A DNA stretch of 64,000 bases from Dermacentor variabilis (GCF_050947875.1 NC_134568.1:263976815-264040814), one strand, 5' to 3'; counted from the first letter of the stretch, positions 1-10,581 are shown. Program-made: numbers and translations. Notes: generated by a model not told the origin, from the sequence alone.

Positions 1-646
1 CTTATTCGTAACCCACCGAAGACTGTAGCTGAGTTTTCTGCAGAGGCATCGACGATCGAGAAAACTCTGGAGATGCGCACCCGGCAATATAACTGCCAGG
101 GGCTCACGCCGCAGTACGCCATCCAAAGACTGGATTCCGACGACCTTCAGGAGACCATCAGGGCCATTGTGCGCGAAGAACTGCGCAAGGTCCTGCCTTC
201 GTCGCAGCCCCAAGTGGCTTCGATCGCCGACATCGTGAAAGAAGAGGTGCACCGATCGCTTGGAGTTCCCGAGCACGACGCAATTCCGTCGTCCGCCGCC
301 GCCGCCGCCAGCACGCCCACCCGTCGCCCAGCGCACCTACGCGAGGAAGACGGACATTTGGCGAGCCCCCGACCACCGCCCGCTCTGCTATCACTGCGGA
401 GAAGCCGACCATATGTATCGCCGATGCCCATACCGGGAGATGGGACTGCGAGGTTTCGCCGTGAACGCTCCGCGCCCGCAGCAAGGTGAACGCCCTCGCG
501 ATATCGCCGACTACCTCGCCGCTACTCAGTGGAGCTCTCGACGACCGTCGCGTTCGCCATCACCAGGCCGCTACCTCTCGCCGCAGCGCCAACCATACAC
601 TGGCCCAGCCCGGGGCCGGTCAGCGAGCCCATATCCGGAAAACTAA
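1..646 (+). pseudogene. gag: gag polyprotein, 3' part, frameshifted
   Basis: The reading frame is open from base 1 and enters the window already in progress. It changes frame in a GCC-rich stretch near 295-320 and then runs to a TAA at 644-646. The second part carries one CCHC zinc knuckle at 386-427 (C-x2-C-x4-H-x4-C), the nucleic-acid-binding motif of Gag nucleocapsid. A basic, serine/arginine/proline-rich tail follows. The upstream part is acidic and helical in composition, as expected for the end of a capsid-like region. The frame change is either an indel in this copy or a programmed shift; the GCC-slippage context favours an indel. Confidence 0.8.
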
Positions 647-1873
647 AAGCAGCAACCGATGGAGGTGCGGTTGCTGTTCGTCGAACTGACGAAGATCCTC
701 CGCCGCCGACGAAGACGACGAAGAAACCATCTCAACAACCTAATGAAGACACGCCGCCGTCCCGACGAAGTCAGGAAGCCAAGACTACACCGACGAAAGA
801 CCACTTGATGACGCGACGTTCCAGCTTCAGTTCAACACGACTAAGCCGTGATCCGACGCCAAGACCCAACTGCAACGCCAGACAAAGAACCACCGACCTC
901 GACGTACTTCTCGACGGCCACGCAGTCACTGCCTTAGTCGACACAGGGGCCGATTACTCCGTAATGAGTGGACAAATCGCCGCCCACTTGAAAAAGGTTA
1001 AGACTGCATGGGAGGGCCCCCAAATTCGGACCGCTGGAGGACACCTCATTACGCCGACTGGAATCTGCACGGCAAGAATAACAGTTCATGACCGGACTTA
1101 CCCTGCCACCTTCGTTATCCTCCAACAGTGTTCACGAGACGTCATTCTCGGCATGGACTTCCTGAACCAACACGGCGCAATCATAGACCTGAAGTCAAAA
1201 TCGATAACGCTGTCGGAAGGTCAAGCGATACCGCCGGAGAGCTTTCGTAGTCACCACGCCTTGAGTGTTCTCGAAGATCAAGCGAGCATCCCGCCTCGCT
1301 CGAGCATTGTTATTTCGGTCGGCACCGAAACACCCGCTGACGTAGAAGGCGTCAACGAAGGCGACCAACGTCTACTGCTAGACCGGGAAATTTGCGTCGC
1401 AAGAGGGATCGCTCGACTGCATGGAGGGAAAACTGAAGTGTTGCTGACAAACTTCAGCCAGGAGTTCAAGCACATCAATAAGGGCGCGACGATCACGTAC
1501 ATCGAGGAAATTCTGGAAACGAGTAATGCGTTTGTCCTCTCGGATTCCACCGCATCTGCGCCGACGACCACGGTTCCCGAACCAGACTACGACATTAATC
1601 CAAGTCTCCCCGTGATTAAGCAACAGCAGCTCAGAAGTCTGCTCCGACGATACAAAGGCTGTTTTTCGACGTCATCGAGGATTCGACAAACACCACTCGC
1701 CAAGCATCGCATAATCACCGAGGAGTGCGCTCGACCACTCCGCCAGAGCCCTTACCGAGTTTAGCCGCGAGAACGTGCAGCTATAAGAGAACAAGTCGAC
1801 GAAATGCTGCGCAACGACATCATCCAGCCGTCGAAAAGCCCGTGGGCATCCCCTGTTGTCCTGGTAAAGAAAA
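529..1873 (+). pseudogene. pol: gypsy pol, protease and start of RT
   Basis: This frame overlaps the end of gag and encodes a retropepsin-like aspartic protease with the catalytic D-T-G at 940-948, in the context A-L-V-D-T-G-A. A linker rich in acidic and hydrophobic residues leads to the RT N-terminus. A TAG at 1762-1764 interrupts it, but the same frame then continues through a region typical of gypsy RT (W-A-S-P-V-V-L-V) up to about 1873, where foreign sequence begins. The stop is a single nonsense change, because the frame on both sides is conserved. Confidence 0.85.
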
Positions 1874-2039
1874 AAAATTACCGACGATTACGTTACTTCC
1901 TAATGCGAAATTTGAGCGCAGCAAATAAGCTGTTTCACCTTTTCGATAGATTGAGGCAAAGAAATCGAGCAACACATGTATGCGCTATCACAGAATTTTT
2001 TTTTTATTTTTCACACGTATTCCTTTAACAAAGACTCCA

Positions 2040-2250
2040 CTAACAGTTCTTGACAGTCATGAAGGAAGCTTTGTGGTCGGAGAAATAGACTGATATATGT
2101 TCGACTTGGTACACCAATGCTTGATTCTCAAAGACGAGATCTATACCAGTGCCTCGCGAGGTTGTCACAGCCGTGGGACGCGTTACGAGCGAGAGGAACG
2201 GGATGTTCTCCCGCATAAGTGTTAGGAAATTGCTGTTTGTCTTTATGTCA
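2040..2250 (-). pseudogene. Endonuclease/exonuclease/phosphatase C-terminal fragment
   Basis: On the minus strand the translation contains a G-T-x-I-D-L-V-F block followed by a Y-F-S-D-H-K block. These resemble the last conserved strands of APE-type endonucleases found in arthropod LINEs and in tick helicase/endonuclease transposon proteins. Only about 70 residues remain; the N-terminal catalytic motifs are absent. It is a broken fragment inside the insertion that splits the gypsy RT. Either a LINE or a Helitron/PIF1-type element could be the source. Confidence 0.5.
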
Positions 2251-2251
2251 A

Positions 2252-2379
2252 GCCGCCACCGATCTGGCTCTCTGATTGCCACCGCACAGGGCGAACGGCA
2301 GCGGCAATTTCGGCTCGGGCGGTGCACATATACAGATCCGCCGCCACCGATCTGGCTCTCTGATTGCCACCGCACAGGG
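2252..2379. repeat. 40 bp direct repeat, 88 bp offset
   Basis: Bases 2252-2291 and 2340-2379 are the same 40 bp sequence, beginning GCCGCCACC and ending CACAGGG. The 48 bp between them is unrelated. This looks like a local tandem duplication in the insert that broke the gypsy RT. Confidence 0.85.
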
Positions 2380-2835
2380 GTTGCATTGGAGGAGGAGCGA
2401 AGAAAGGAATTAAGTTCGAGCCGGCGCTTTGACAACCGGAGACTCGCAGGAAGAGGGGGGAGGGGGGCGGCGTGTACACCCAGCGGCAAACGATGGGGGC
2501 AGAAGCGCGCGCAGCAAGCGGACAACACGATAAAGGGAGGAGGGAAGAGATAGCAGCGACTGACTGATGCAACTGAAGAGCACCCTATCCGCCACACAAG
2601 AACAGGGGGGGGGGGACCCTTTCCTCCTCTTTCTGCATGGCGGCGACGGTGTTCTATGCAGTCACGTTATCTTGACTCTCTAGCGGCGACAGCGGCATCC
2701 AGCGGTATCAGTCGGTCGCTGCTAGCGCTGGGGGGATGAAAGGGGGGCGGAGCTGGTTACGAGGCCGACGACAACGCCGACGACGACGCGAAACCCAGGA
2801 ACGGACGCCAAAGAGCTGCGCTCTAAAAGGACTGA

Positions 2836-5262
2836 ACCCTTCGTTTCTGCGTCGATTATCGTCGCCTGAGCAAGATCACGAAGAAGGACGTATACCCCCT
2901 CCCACGAATAGACGACGCATTGGATCGGTTCTGCAACGCTAAATACTTCTCGCCGATGGACCTCAAGTCTGGCTATTGCCAAATAGAGGTCGACGAAAGA
3001 GATCGGGAAAAGACGGCCTTCATCACCCCAGACGGCCTCTACGAGTTCAAGGTTATGCCATTCGGACTGTGCTCGGCGCCTGCAACGTTCCAGCGCGTCA
3101 TGGACACGGTGTTAGCAGGATTAAAGTGGCAGACCTGTCTCGTTTATTTGGATGACGTCGTCGTCTTCGCCGGAAATTTCGACGATCACCTCAGGCGGCT
3201 TGCGACAGTACTAGAGGCCATCAAGTCGTCAGGGCTTACTCTGACGCCGGAAAAATGCCGCTTCGCTTACGATGAGCTTCTGTTCCTAGGCCACGTAATC
3301 AGCAAATCTGGTGTCCGTCCAAACCCGCAAAACACAGCTGCCATCGCACAGTTCCCGCAACCCATCAGCAAGAAGGCAGTGCGTAGATTCCTTGGCATGT
3401 GTGCCTACTACAGGCGCTTTGTCAAGGACTTTTCACGCATCGCCGAGCCGTTGACACGTCTAACTAAATGTGATGTTGAGTTCAAGTGGGAAACGCCGCA
3501 GGCCGACGCATTTGAAGAACTCAAACGATGCATGCAGTCGCCGCCGGTACTTGCGCACTTCGACGAGTACGCCGATACAGAAATCCATACTGACGCCAGT
3601 AGCCTAGGCCTCGGTGCCGTTCTAGTCCAGAGGAGAAACGGAGTCGAACAGGTGATAGCTTCCGCTAGCCGGTCGCTGTCAAAAGCGGAAGGCAACTATT
3701 CTACGACTGAAAAGGAATGCCTCGCCATCGTTTGGGCTACAGCTAAATTTCGCCCTTATCTTTATGGCAGGCCATTCAAAGTCGTCAGTGACCATCACGC
3801 GTTGTGTTGGCTAGCGAATATAAAGGATCCTTCAGGACGACTGGCGCGGTGGAGCCTCAGACTACAAGAATACGACATCACTGTAACCTGCAAGTCCAGA
3901 CGAAAACACTCCGATGCCGATTGCCTATCACGCGCCCCCATTGACCCGCCGCCGCAAGATGCCGAGAATGACGACGCCTTCCTTGGAATGATAAGCGCGG
4001 AAGACTTCGCTGAACAGCAACGGGCAGACCCGGAGCTAAAAGGCCTCGTCGAATATTTGGAAGGGCACACCGGCGTTGTCCCCAGGGCATTTAAGCGCGG
4101 ATTATCTTCCTTCACGCTTCAAAACAATCTACTCGTGAAGAACTTCTCACCAGTCCGCGCCAACTACCTTCTTGTTGTCCCGTCAGGACTTCGTCCAGAA
4201 GTACTGCACGCCCTACATGACGATCCGACCGCTGGACACCTCGGATTTTCCCGGACACTATCGAGGATACAAGAAAAGTATTATTGGCCGCGCCTGACCG
4301 CCGACGTCGCCCGTTATGTCAGAACATGCAGAGACTGTCAGCGACGCAAGACACCGCCGACAAGGCCAACCGGATTACTACAGCCAATCGAGCCTCCTTG
4401 CCGACCATTCCAGCAGATCGGAATGGACTTGCTGGGACCCTTTCCGACGTCAATAACCGGAAATAAGTGGATCGTCGTGGCGACGGACTACCTCACCCGC
4501 TTCGCTGAAACTAAAGCACTGCCGAAAGGTAGCGCAGCCGAAGTGGCAAAATTCTTTGTCGAAAACATCCTGCTGCGACATGGCGCCCCAGAAGTCCTCA
4601 TCACCGACAGAGGAACGGCCTTTACAGCGGAGCTCACCCAAGCCATTCTGATATACAGTCAGACAAGGCACAGGAGGACAACGGCCTACCACCCGCAGAC
4701 GAATGGTCTTACGGAGCGGCTGAATAAGACCCTCGCCGACATGCTAGCGATGTACGTCGACGTCGAACACAAGACCTGGGATGCCGTCCTGCCGTACGTA
4801 ACATTCGCCTACAACACGGCGGTGCAAGAAACAACACACATCACGCCGTTCAAGCTGGTTTACGGCAGGAACCCGACGACGACGCTCGACGCCATGCTGC
4901 CGCACGTAACTGACGAGGAGAATCTTGACGTCGCTACCTATCTCCAGCACGCCGAAGAAGCTCGACAGCTCGCCCGCCTACGGATCAAGAACCAGCAGCG
5001 TACCGACAGCCGACACTACAACCTCCGAAGACGCTTCGTCGAGTACCAGCCCGGCGACCGTGTTTGGGTATGGACCCCGATACGCCGACGAGGACTGAGT
5101 GAGAAACTACTGCGACGCTATTTCGGACCCTACAAGGTCATCCGACGTATTGGCGCACTGGACTATGAGGTCGTGCCAGACGGCATTTCGCATTCACAGC
5201 GGCGCCGCGCACCATCTGAAGTGGTCCACGTGGTGCGCCTTAAACCCTTTTATGGACGCTGA
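2836..5262 (+). CDS. pol: gypsy pol, RT-RNase H-integrase, open but headless
   Basis: The frame is open for ~809 codons after the TGA at 2833-2835; the first ATG is at 2920. From that ATG, the RT palm motif Y-L-D-D is at 3145-3156 (residues 76-79), RNase H follows with a H-T-D-A-S core, and the integrase zinc domain has H433, H440, C470 and C473. The integrase catalytic triad is D503, D563 and E599, with the canonical 35 residues between the last two. A GPY/F-type module (F-G-P-Y-K-V) lies near the C-terminus and no chromodomain is visible. RT lacks its N-terminal fingers because of the insertion, so the protein cannot be a working transposition enzyme as it stands. It ends at TGA 5260-5262. 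Confidence 0.92.
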   Translation, partial: TLRFCVDYRRLSKITKKDVYPLPRIDDALDRFCNAKYFSPMDLKSGYCQIEVDERDREKTAFITPDGLYEFKVMPFGLCSAPATFQRVMDTVLAGLKWQTCLVYLDDVVVFAGNFDDHLRRLATVLEAIKSSGLTLTPEKCRFAYDELLFLGHVISKSGVRPNPQNTAAIAQFPQPISKKAVRRFLGMCAYYRRFVKDFSRIAEPLTRLTKCDVEFKWETPQADAFEELKRCMQSPPVLAHFDEYADTEIHTDASSLGLGAVLVQRRNGVEQVIASASRSLSKAEGNYSTTEKECLAIVWATAKFRPYLYGRPFKVVSDHHALCWLANIKDPSGRLARWSLRLQEYDITVTCKSRRKHSDADCLSRAPIDPPPQDAENDDAFLGMISAEDFAEQQRADPELKGLVEYLEGHTGVVPRAFKRGLSSFTLQNNLLVKNFSPVRANYLLVVPSGLRPEVLHALHDDPTAGHLGFSRTLSRIQEKYYWPRLTADVARYVRTCRDCQRRKTPPTRPTGLLQPIEPPCRPFQQIGMDLLGPFPTSITGNKWIVVATDYLTRFAETKALPKGSAAEVAKFFVENILLRHGAPEVLITDRGTAFTAELTQAILIYSQTRHRRTTAYHPQTNGLTERLNKTLADMLAMYVDVEHKTWDAVLPYVTFAYNTAVQETTHITPFKLVYGRNPTTTLDAMLPHVTDEENLDVATYLQHAEEARQLARLRIKNQQRTDSRHYNLRRRFVEYQPGDRVWVWTPIRRRGLSEKLLRRYFGPYKVIRRIGALDYEVVPDGISHSQRRRAPSEVVHVVRLKPFYGR

Positions 5263-5350
5263 CGAACTTCCTTATTTTGTTGTTTTCTTTGCTACGAGTG
5301 CTTCTTTTTTATTACTTTCGTTTGTTTGCAGCATCGGGTCGATGCTTCTT

Positions 5351-5360
5351 AAGAGGGGGT
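5351..5360 (+). promoter_or_regulatory. Polypurine tract of gypsy element
   Basis: A purine run AAGAGGGGGT lies immediately before the 3' LTR, as expected for the plus-strand primer of an LTR retrotransposon. Confidence 0.75.
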
Positions 5361-5362
5361 AA

Positions 5363-5799
5363 TGACACGTGTACTTATCTTTATCGGGCGACCACGTTTG
5401 GCCGCCTAACAAATGTTATCGCACAGTGCAGGACGCGCCTGCATATAAAAGAAGTTTCTGGAATGTTATCGATGGTTCCGTACACTGTCTTTCACCGCAA
5501 CTTGTGTGATCTGATTGCATGTATGTACGACGCGAATAGTGTAGAACTTTGTGGAAGACACGCGGGTCCCATCGGTTAATCTGGAACATTCGACGACTGA
5601 TCTATGAAAGCCGACGCGCTTGACCCACTGATCAGACTTTTCGACGATCGCCCATAGAGTAAATGATCGCCGACTGTGTTCGCCGCTCTCGTTGTGCTAT
5701 AAGTGTAGCCTGTTTTGTGGGCACAGGTTCGCCCAACAAAATCTAGTTTTGCCTTTCACAGTATTGCTACTGTGTTCTTAACGTCACCACCACGTGACA
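5363..5799 (+). repeat. 3' LTR of gypsy element (437 bp)
   Basis: The LTR starts TGACACGTG after the purine tract and ends CACGTGACA, giving TG...CA ends with a near-perfect terminal inverted repeat. The 5' LTR is not in the window, so age from LTR divergence cannot be estimated. The end point is inferred from the inverted repeat and not from comparison with a second LTR. Confidence 0.75.
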
Positions 5800-6698
5800 A
5801 TAAGGAAAAGACCCGCATACCAATGGCTTTATGCTTGCAGAAGAGGATATGGTCATCAATACCGTCGGTGGTTTTAGTTGAATGCACGGAAATCGTCCTT
5901 CATCTAAAGTGTGCTTAATGTCATCAGTGAAATAGATGCGCTATCTCCGCAGAATAACCTGCAGGCAAACCGTATTGTTGTGTCACAAAGTTATATTTGC
6001 TAATGTAGAGAGGCAGATGAATGATAAGCATCTGTACGATAATTTTACTAAACAGCTGCAACAAAGAAACTAGCTTATAGTTAGAAATCACTTTGCATAG
6101 GTCACTTTTTAAGAGCTACTTTTTCATGCTTCAGTTGTTGCGGGAAAGTATTTTTCCCTGAGCATACACATTGTAATTTGCTAAAGAGGAGGGTTGACGT
6201 AATGGGTAATTAGCCACATTTATCAGACCCTAGGTCACGTACCATCATGTAGGTACTTTCCGACGTCACCCTAGTCAACGTTGCCCTTAATTGCGTCGAT
6301 GTAGAAGGTCGCGAAGCACGCTGAACGGAACACAGTCAGTGCGACGTGGCACGAGGGCACGTGATGATCTCCTCCTGATATCTTATCAAAGAGAAAAAAT
6401 GACGTGCTGACTACCCACGCGTAATGAGTCATCACGTTCGACGTTGTGGATAAGACATGTTGTAATGACGCTGCTCTCCATCGTGCAAAACAGGCCAAAA
6501 CAATTTGCATCATTATTAATGACGATATAAACATCGCTGCACGCTTTCTCATCACGTGACATTTTCCTCGTCTTTTGCAGCATTTTCTTCGTCGCGTATA
6601 CGACGAAACGCTGTGTGTGTTATTCGGGTCACTTTTTTGACAGGCATGTTTCTTAATTTATTCACTGATTAGTCAGATCGAAAAGTTGCTGTCAGCAT
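5800..6698. other. No recognised gene
   Basis: Unassigned, moderately AT-rich DNA after the gypsy LTR. The short open frames on both strands show no motif. It would be the flank of the gypsy insertion, but the target duplication cannot be read without the 5' LTR. Confidence 0.5.
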
Positions 6699-6731
6699 CG
6701 ATGGGCCAACGATGGACCACCGATGGGCCAC
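6699..6731. repeat. Three tandem 11 bp units
   Basis: The unit CGATGGGCCAA occurs three times in a row with one or two changes per copy (6699, 6710, 6721). It is a short tandem repeat with no coding context. Confidence 0.8.
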
Positions 6732-6764
6732 AATATCGGTCACCAGATTTATACTTCACTGGAT

Positions 6765-6931
6765 TAAAACGGGATTAATACCGACCACTTGGAGTTCTTT
6801 AACGTGTACCGAAAGCACAATGGTACAGTACAATCCCGTCTGGTGCCACATCCCACGGCACATTCGGCAATCTTTCCTCGACCGAAATTAAGCGGCCGGC
6901 ATTCGCGCCCCCCCCCCCCCCCCCCCCCCCC
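6765..6931 (-). repeat. Degenerate SINE, minus strand, ending in poly-C
   Basis: The block containing GGAGTTCTTTAACGTG and a diverged GCGGCCGGCATTCGCG follows the same order as the minus-strand SINEs at 30130 and 41758, but is much more diverged. A 24-base run of C occupies 6908-6931. The tRNA-like head cannot be recognised. Confidence 0.45.
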
Positions 6932-7652
6932 ATGGTGGAAAGATCTCATTTCTTTTTCGATATGAGTGTGCATCATATGGAATAAATGTCATGCGATTGC
7001 GAGTTGATGCGATTTCGCAGACATCCGCATCTGAAGTTGGAGGTCTTTCTCTGCATCCACAACAGGCTTTACTGTTAGTTTATGTGAGGTTAAAGTAATT
7101 TTATATGATCTAGCTATATGTATGGGACCTTGGTACGTTCACATCGTTACAGTGATTTCGAGTAGTTGTGCAAACCTTTGTGGCAGACCCAAGCGTGACA
7201 ACGTACTGTTGGTTGAAGCAACGCGACTGCGCTACGCTGCAATAAACAACGCAGGAACAGACCTCCTCGCAACACGCGCTGTAATATTATCGTTATCATC
7301 TCGCCTAGTATCATCACCTGGCAACACGTGCAAGAAAATCGTCTTCATGATCATCGGCTCACTAAAACCATCCCCGCGTGCCCGCGTTCCATGCAGACGC
7401 TTGTCTGTTTTCGAATCATACGTGCAGGCAATACTGCGACGTAAGCTTCTTTTCATCCTAATGGTTGACAAAGAAGCCGGAAAGGCAGAAATGGAGAAAT
7501 TTTACTTAACATCAACCAGCACAAAGCGAGGGCGTACGTTGGACATCACACCTGTATTCCGCCTTCTAAATCTTTTTATCATGGAGGTGCCCCGACGTGG
7601 GACTAGACGGGTGCGCGACGAGTTCGCGTCCTCGCCGGTCCTCCTATAAAAT
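6932..7652. other. Unassigned, ending in a probable LINE 3' tail
   Basis: No conserved domain was found in the frames here. The last ~80 bp before 7653 (from about 7575) is GC-rich and runs into CCTATAAAAT and a TCAC tandem tail. Together with the minus-strand AATAAAG plus TCAC tail near 54.9 kb, this suggests the 3' end of a LINE whose body is missing. Confidence 0.4.
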
Positions 7653-7757
7653 TCACTCACTCACTCACTCACTCACTCACTCACTCACTCACTCACTCAC
7701 TCACTCACTCACTCACTCACTCACTCACTCACTCACTCACTCACTCACTCACTCACT
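7653..7757. repeat. (TCAC)n microsatellite, about 26 units
   Basis: An uninterrupted TCAC/CACT tandem array of ~105 bp. It directly follows a TATAAAAT sequence, so it may be the simple-repeat tail of a LINE and not a random microsatellite. Confidence 0.95.
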
Positions 7758-8004
7758 TGCTAAACGTGATGTTAGTGCGCAGTTTGCGTTGTTGCATAAG
7801 AGCTCATAAATTATGACGTCGCTGTTGGAGCGACGTTTATTTCGCCCGAGTACTTGGCATCGAACCAGGAAAGGCACACACCCGATGATGATGATCAAGC
7901 ACGGAACTGAAGATTAGGATCGATCAACGTAGGATGATGACGATATTATACAGGTGAAGACGTTTTCCCCACTTTGTATTACTGACCAATTTTGTGTATT
8001 CGGT

Positions 8005-8096
8005 AAATGTACTACCCCCCCCCCCCGCCCCTTATGTAATATCCCAAGCAGGGGCCTTTAAGGGAATAATAAATGATGATGATGATGATGATGAAG
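8005..8096 (+). mobile_element. LINE 3' tail with (ATG)n end
   Basis: A C-run is followed by CTTATGTAATATCC, GGGGCCTTTAAGGG and AATAATAAATG, then seven GATGAT-type units. This arrangement of short hairpin, AATAAA-like signal and simple-repeat tail is typical of CR1/L2-like LINE 3' ends. No body is attached. Confidence 0.5.
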
Positions 8097-8149
8097 AAGG
8101 CTAGCGTAATAAACGCCCATAATATACGTATAAGTGGCTCAGTGGAAGG

Positions 8150-9530
8150 AAGAAGGTGCGATTTTCTGCTACCTGTAAGGCAGCACGGCTCAGCATAAGG
8201 GGGAGGGAAGAGGGCGATAGAGGAAGAGAGATGAAGGAGTGGGGAGAGGTAGGTAAGGTGTGGAAAGGTTCAGCAACAGCACTGTGCCGTGGCAGGAGAC
8301 CGCAAGGAGTAGGTGGCCAGAGGTGCGGCTACGTGATGGCAAGACCAGCCGCAGCAGCAAATTCGAGGAAGGCTTGCAGTGCTGCGACTGGGGATTGGCG
8401 GGGAAAGGGCAGGTCCTTCCCTGAGTTGGCTGGAAGGCCAAGGCGTTGATATGCGGTCGTCATCGCCCGTCGTTTTGTCGCGAGGGCTGGGCAGTGGCAC
8501 AGGATGTAGTCAAGGGCCTCCGAGGAGCCGCATCTCCTGCAGGCAGGTGATAAGATGCTCCCTACGCTGTATTTTCTGGCGGTGGACCATGCGCTGCCTG
8601 TCGTGAGGCGTAGGAGCAGAACTTACCCTTGCCTGTTAAGGCCTTGCTCGGGAAGTGGCCGGGGTGGTTTGCCGCTAGCCACGCGTGTGTCTGTTTGGGC
8701 TGCAGTCAGCAATTCGAGCAGTTGGTGCCGCGTGAAATCAGATGCCGTTACTGCGGTGGTGACTCCGACAGAGTCATGATGCGCTGCTTTGGCTACTGCA
8801 TCCACCTCTTCATTTCCGCCTATCCCTACGTGTGAGGGGAGCCAGTGAAGTGACAGGGATGTGCCACTCCTTTGGATGGCTGCGAGTTTGGCTAGGAGTA
8901 GGGCAACTGTGACTCCTGCTCGAGTCAGGTTGAAGTGGTGCCTGAAGAGCCTGTCTAAGTCCGTGATGATGGCCACGGCTACCTTCGGTGGATCTGCGGC
9001 GAGGTAGTCTAATGCCATGTGGATTCCAGCCAGCTCTGCTGCCGTGGAGCTGGCAGCAAAAGGGAGGCGGCACTGCAGCGTCTCTCCCATTGCAGGAACT
9101 ACGCAGGCTGACTTCTGCCGAGCCATTGGCAAGGAGGGCAGATCCGTCCGTGAAGACGTGGATTTGTCCATCTAGTTCATGTAGCTTGGACATGGCTGCC
9201 TGCTGGAGTTCGCATGTGGGATTCCTCTTCTTCTGCTTGCTTTAATTCCAGTTGGAGATGGACTTCGAGTGGCTGCTGAAGAGTGGGGGTGGGGGGATGG
9301 CGTTACTGCTGTGTGAGGCTGGCCTACCAACTCGTCATACAGTGCGTAGATGCTGCCCATCCAAGAAGAGGCTCGGCTTCGCAGTATACGCACTAGGGCT
9401 TTGCCTTCTGGAGCGTGGTGTAGTACATCTGCGTGGAGAAGCCCCTGCCGCAACAGGAGCAGCGAGAGGGGCCAATCTCGGGCTTCTACCACTGAAGCAG
9501 GATGCTATTTAACTCGGCTCCCTAAATCTA
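8150..9530 (-). pseudogene. LINE ORF2 C-terminus: RNase H and zinc tail
   Basis: Reading right to left, frames shift several times but keep the order of a LINE ORF2 end. An RNase H core starts near 9170 with V-F-T-D-G-S-A-L, then A-E-L-x-G-I-H-M-A-L, and ends near 8800 with L-H-W-L-P-S-H-V-G-I-G-G-N-E, containing the conserved catalytic-type D and E positions. A cysteine/histidine-rich tail follows near 8500-8560. This domain combination is found in I/R1/Jockey-like LINEs. RT and endonuclease are missing, so it is a 5'-truncated, frameshifted copy. Confidence 0.8.
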
Positions 9531-10129
9531 AGCCCAGGGGCGCACCTGCTTTGCGAATCCCACGCATATATTCTTTTTTGGGACTATATATTTTTTTCAC
9601 ACCGTAGCTGGACCACAGAGTTGCCAGAAAGGGCCGTGCCTTGTATATGAGTACTTTGACACTGCATTTCTTTCCGCAAGTTGCCGCTCTTCTGTCTTCC
9701 ATCTGGGCCCCTTCTCTATTGTGCCCCCCGCCGCCCGATTCAACTTGCCCTCTCTCCCACTACAAATGCAGCACGCGCGCTGGTGCTGTGCAGCGACTGT
9801 TTTTTCCCTCCTTGCCTCGGGTGAACGGGAACTTAGCTGCCGCTACTTCCCGCCCCCCTCACTCTCCGACTTACGTTTCCCTCCTCCTGTGGGCTTTTTT
9901 CTTTTTCTTCTTTTTTTCTTTCTTTTTTTCCCCACTGACCTCCTTGCTCTACATACATGGGACTCCGCCTTCCTATTGCCCTGCATATCTGCCGAAGGCA
10001 GCTGTAAATCTGCCAAAGCGCCGAAAATCAATCACTGTCACAACTGTTTCTCTCTGTTTGATGTATCTGAGAACGACCGAGCACCCGGTTTGGTGTCTTC
10101 ACTACCAGGGCCGAACTGCCATTTTTTTG

Positions 10130-10200
10130 TAAACCCTGATGAAGATTGGTCCACCGATCGAAACTGTTGAAATTAAATACTTGTTCTGTTTACCTTGTAG
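10130..10200 (+). other. Penelope-like 3' tail with hammerhead-like core
   Basis: The stretch CCCTGATGAAG continues through a stem to CGAAACTGTTG and an A/T-rich tail. This is the style of terminal sequence seen in Penelope-like elements, some of which are known to carry hammerhead ribozymes. CTGATGA is at 10136-10142, then an extra A, a 6 bp stem (10144-10149 with 10154-10159, one G-U pair) capped by TCCA, then GAAA at 10160-10163. Stems I and III with a GUC-type cleavage site were not found, so self-cleavage is not claimed. Confidence 0.45.
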
Positions 10201-10248
10201 CACCACTCAAGTTCTTTACGTTTGAAGCCTGAAGAATTCCTCTTTACT

Positions 10249-10251
<3 letters not shown>

Positions 10252-10279
<28 letters not shown>
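10252..10279. repeat. (TA)14 microsatellite
   Basis: An uninterrupted TA dinucleotide run of 28 bp. Confidence 0.95.
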
Positions 10280-10282
<3 letters not shown>

Positions 10283-10581
10283 CGCCATGGTCGGCGCCCT
10301 TATCTCCTTTCCGTCACGACTACTTCCGACCCGAAGAAATTTCTTAAGGTCCCCGAGTCTGCAAACGTAGCAGAATGTATGTCGTGTGGTTGGATTTATG
10401 TTAGTTACATTATGCACTATTTCTCTAAATACATATTTGTGGTTGACTAAATATGCAAATTCGAAAACGGATAGATGAAAATAAATAAATGAATAAATAA
10501 ATGCTTTGTTCGGATTAGTTTGAAGGGGCAACGGAGGCTCAGATATTTTGAATTTCTTTAGTTTAAAGTGATTCAACATAT

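Larger units (their letters stand above)
1877..2823. mobile_element. ~0.95 kb insertion splitting the gypsy RT
   Basis: RT homology stops in an A-rich lysine stretch near 1873 and resumes at about 2824 in the same frame, so roughly 945 bp was inserted. Both edges show AAAA, which could be a short duplication or just the A-rich target. The insert contains a minus-strand endonuclease fragment, a 40 bp direct repeat, G-rich runs and no complete gene. I could not identify terminal inverted repeats or assign it to a class. Confidence 0.6.
1..5799 (+). mobile_element. Ty3/gypsy LTR retrotransposon, 5' end outside window
   Basis: The domain order is gag zinc knuckle, aspartic protease, reverse transcriptase, RNase H, integrase, then a purine tract and a 3' LTR, which is the Ty3/gypsy order. 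The 5' LTR and primer-binding site lie before the window. No envelope-like frame separates integrase from the LTR. Decay is visible: a frame change inside gag, an in-frame TAG at 1762-1764, a ~0.95 kb insertion inside RT, and an in-frame TGA at 2833-2835. The copy therefore cannot make a full polyprotein, although its integrase half remains open over about 800 codons. It is an old but not ancient insertion. Confidence 0.93.

Noticed and set aside
5363..5799. Envelope gene after gypsy integrase
   Set aside because: Only ~100 bp separates integrase from the LTR; no frame with a signal peptide or transmembrane segment.
7597..7809. Frame with S-L-T-H repeats
   Set aside because: Pure translation of the TCAC microsatellite.
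9641..10132. 163-codon plus frame
   Set aside because: It is biased by T/C-rich sequence and has no conserved motif; it crosses the probable Penelope-like tail.
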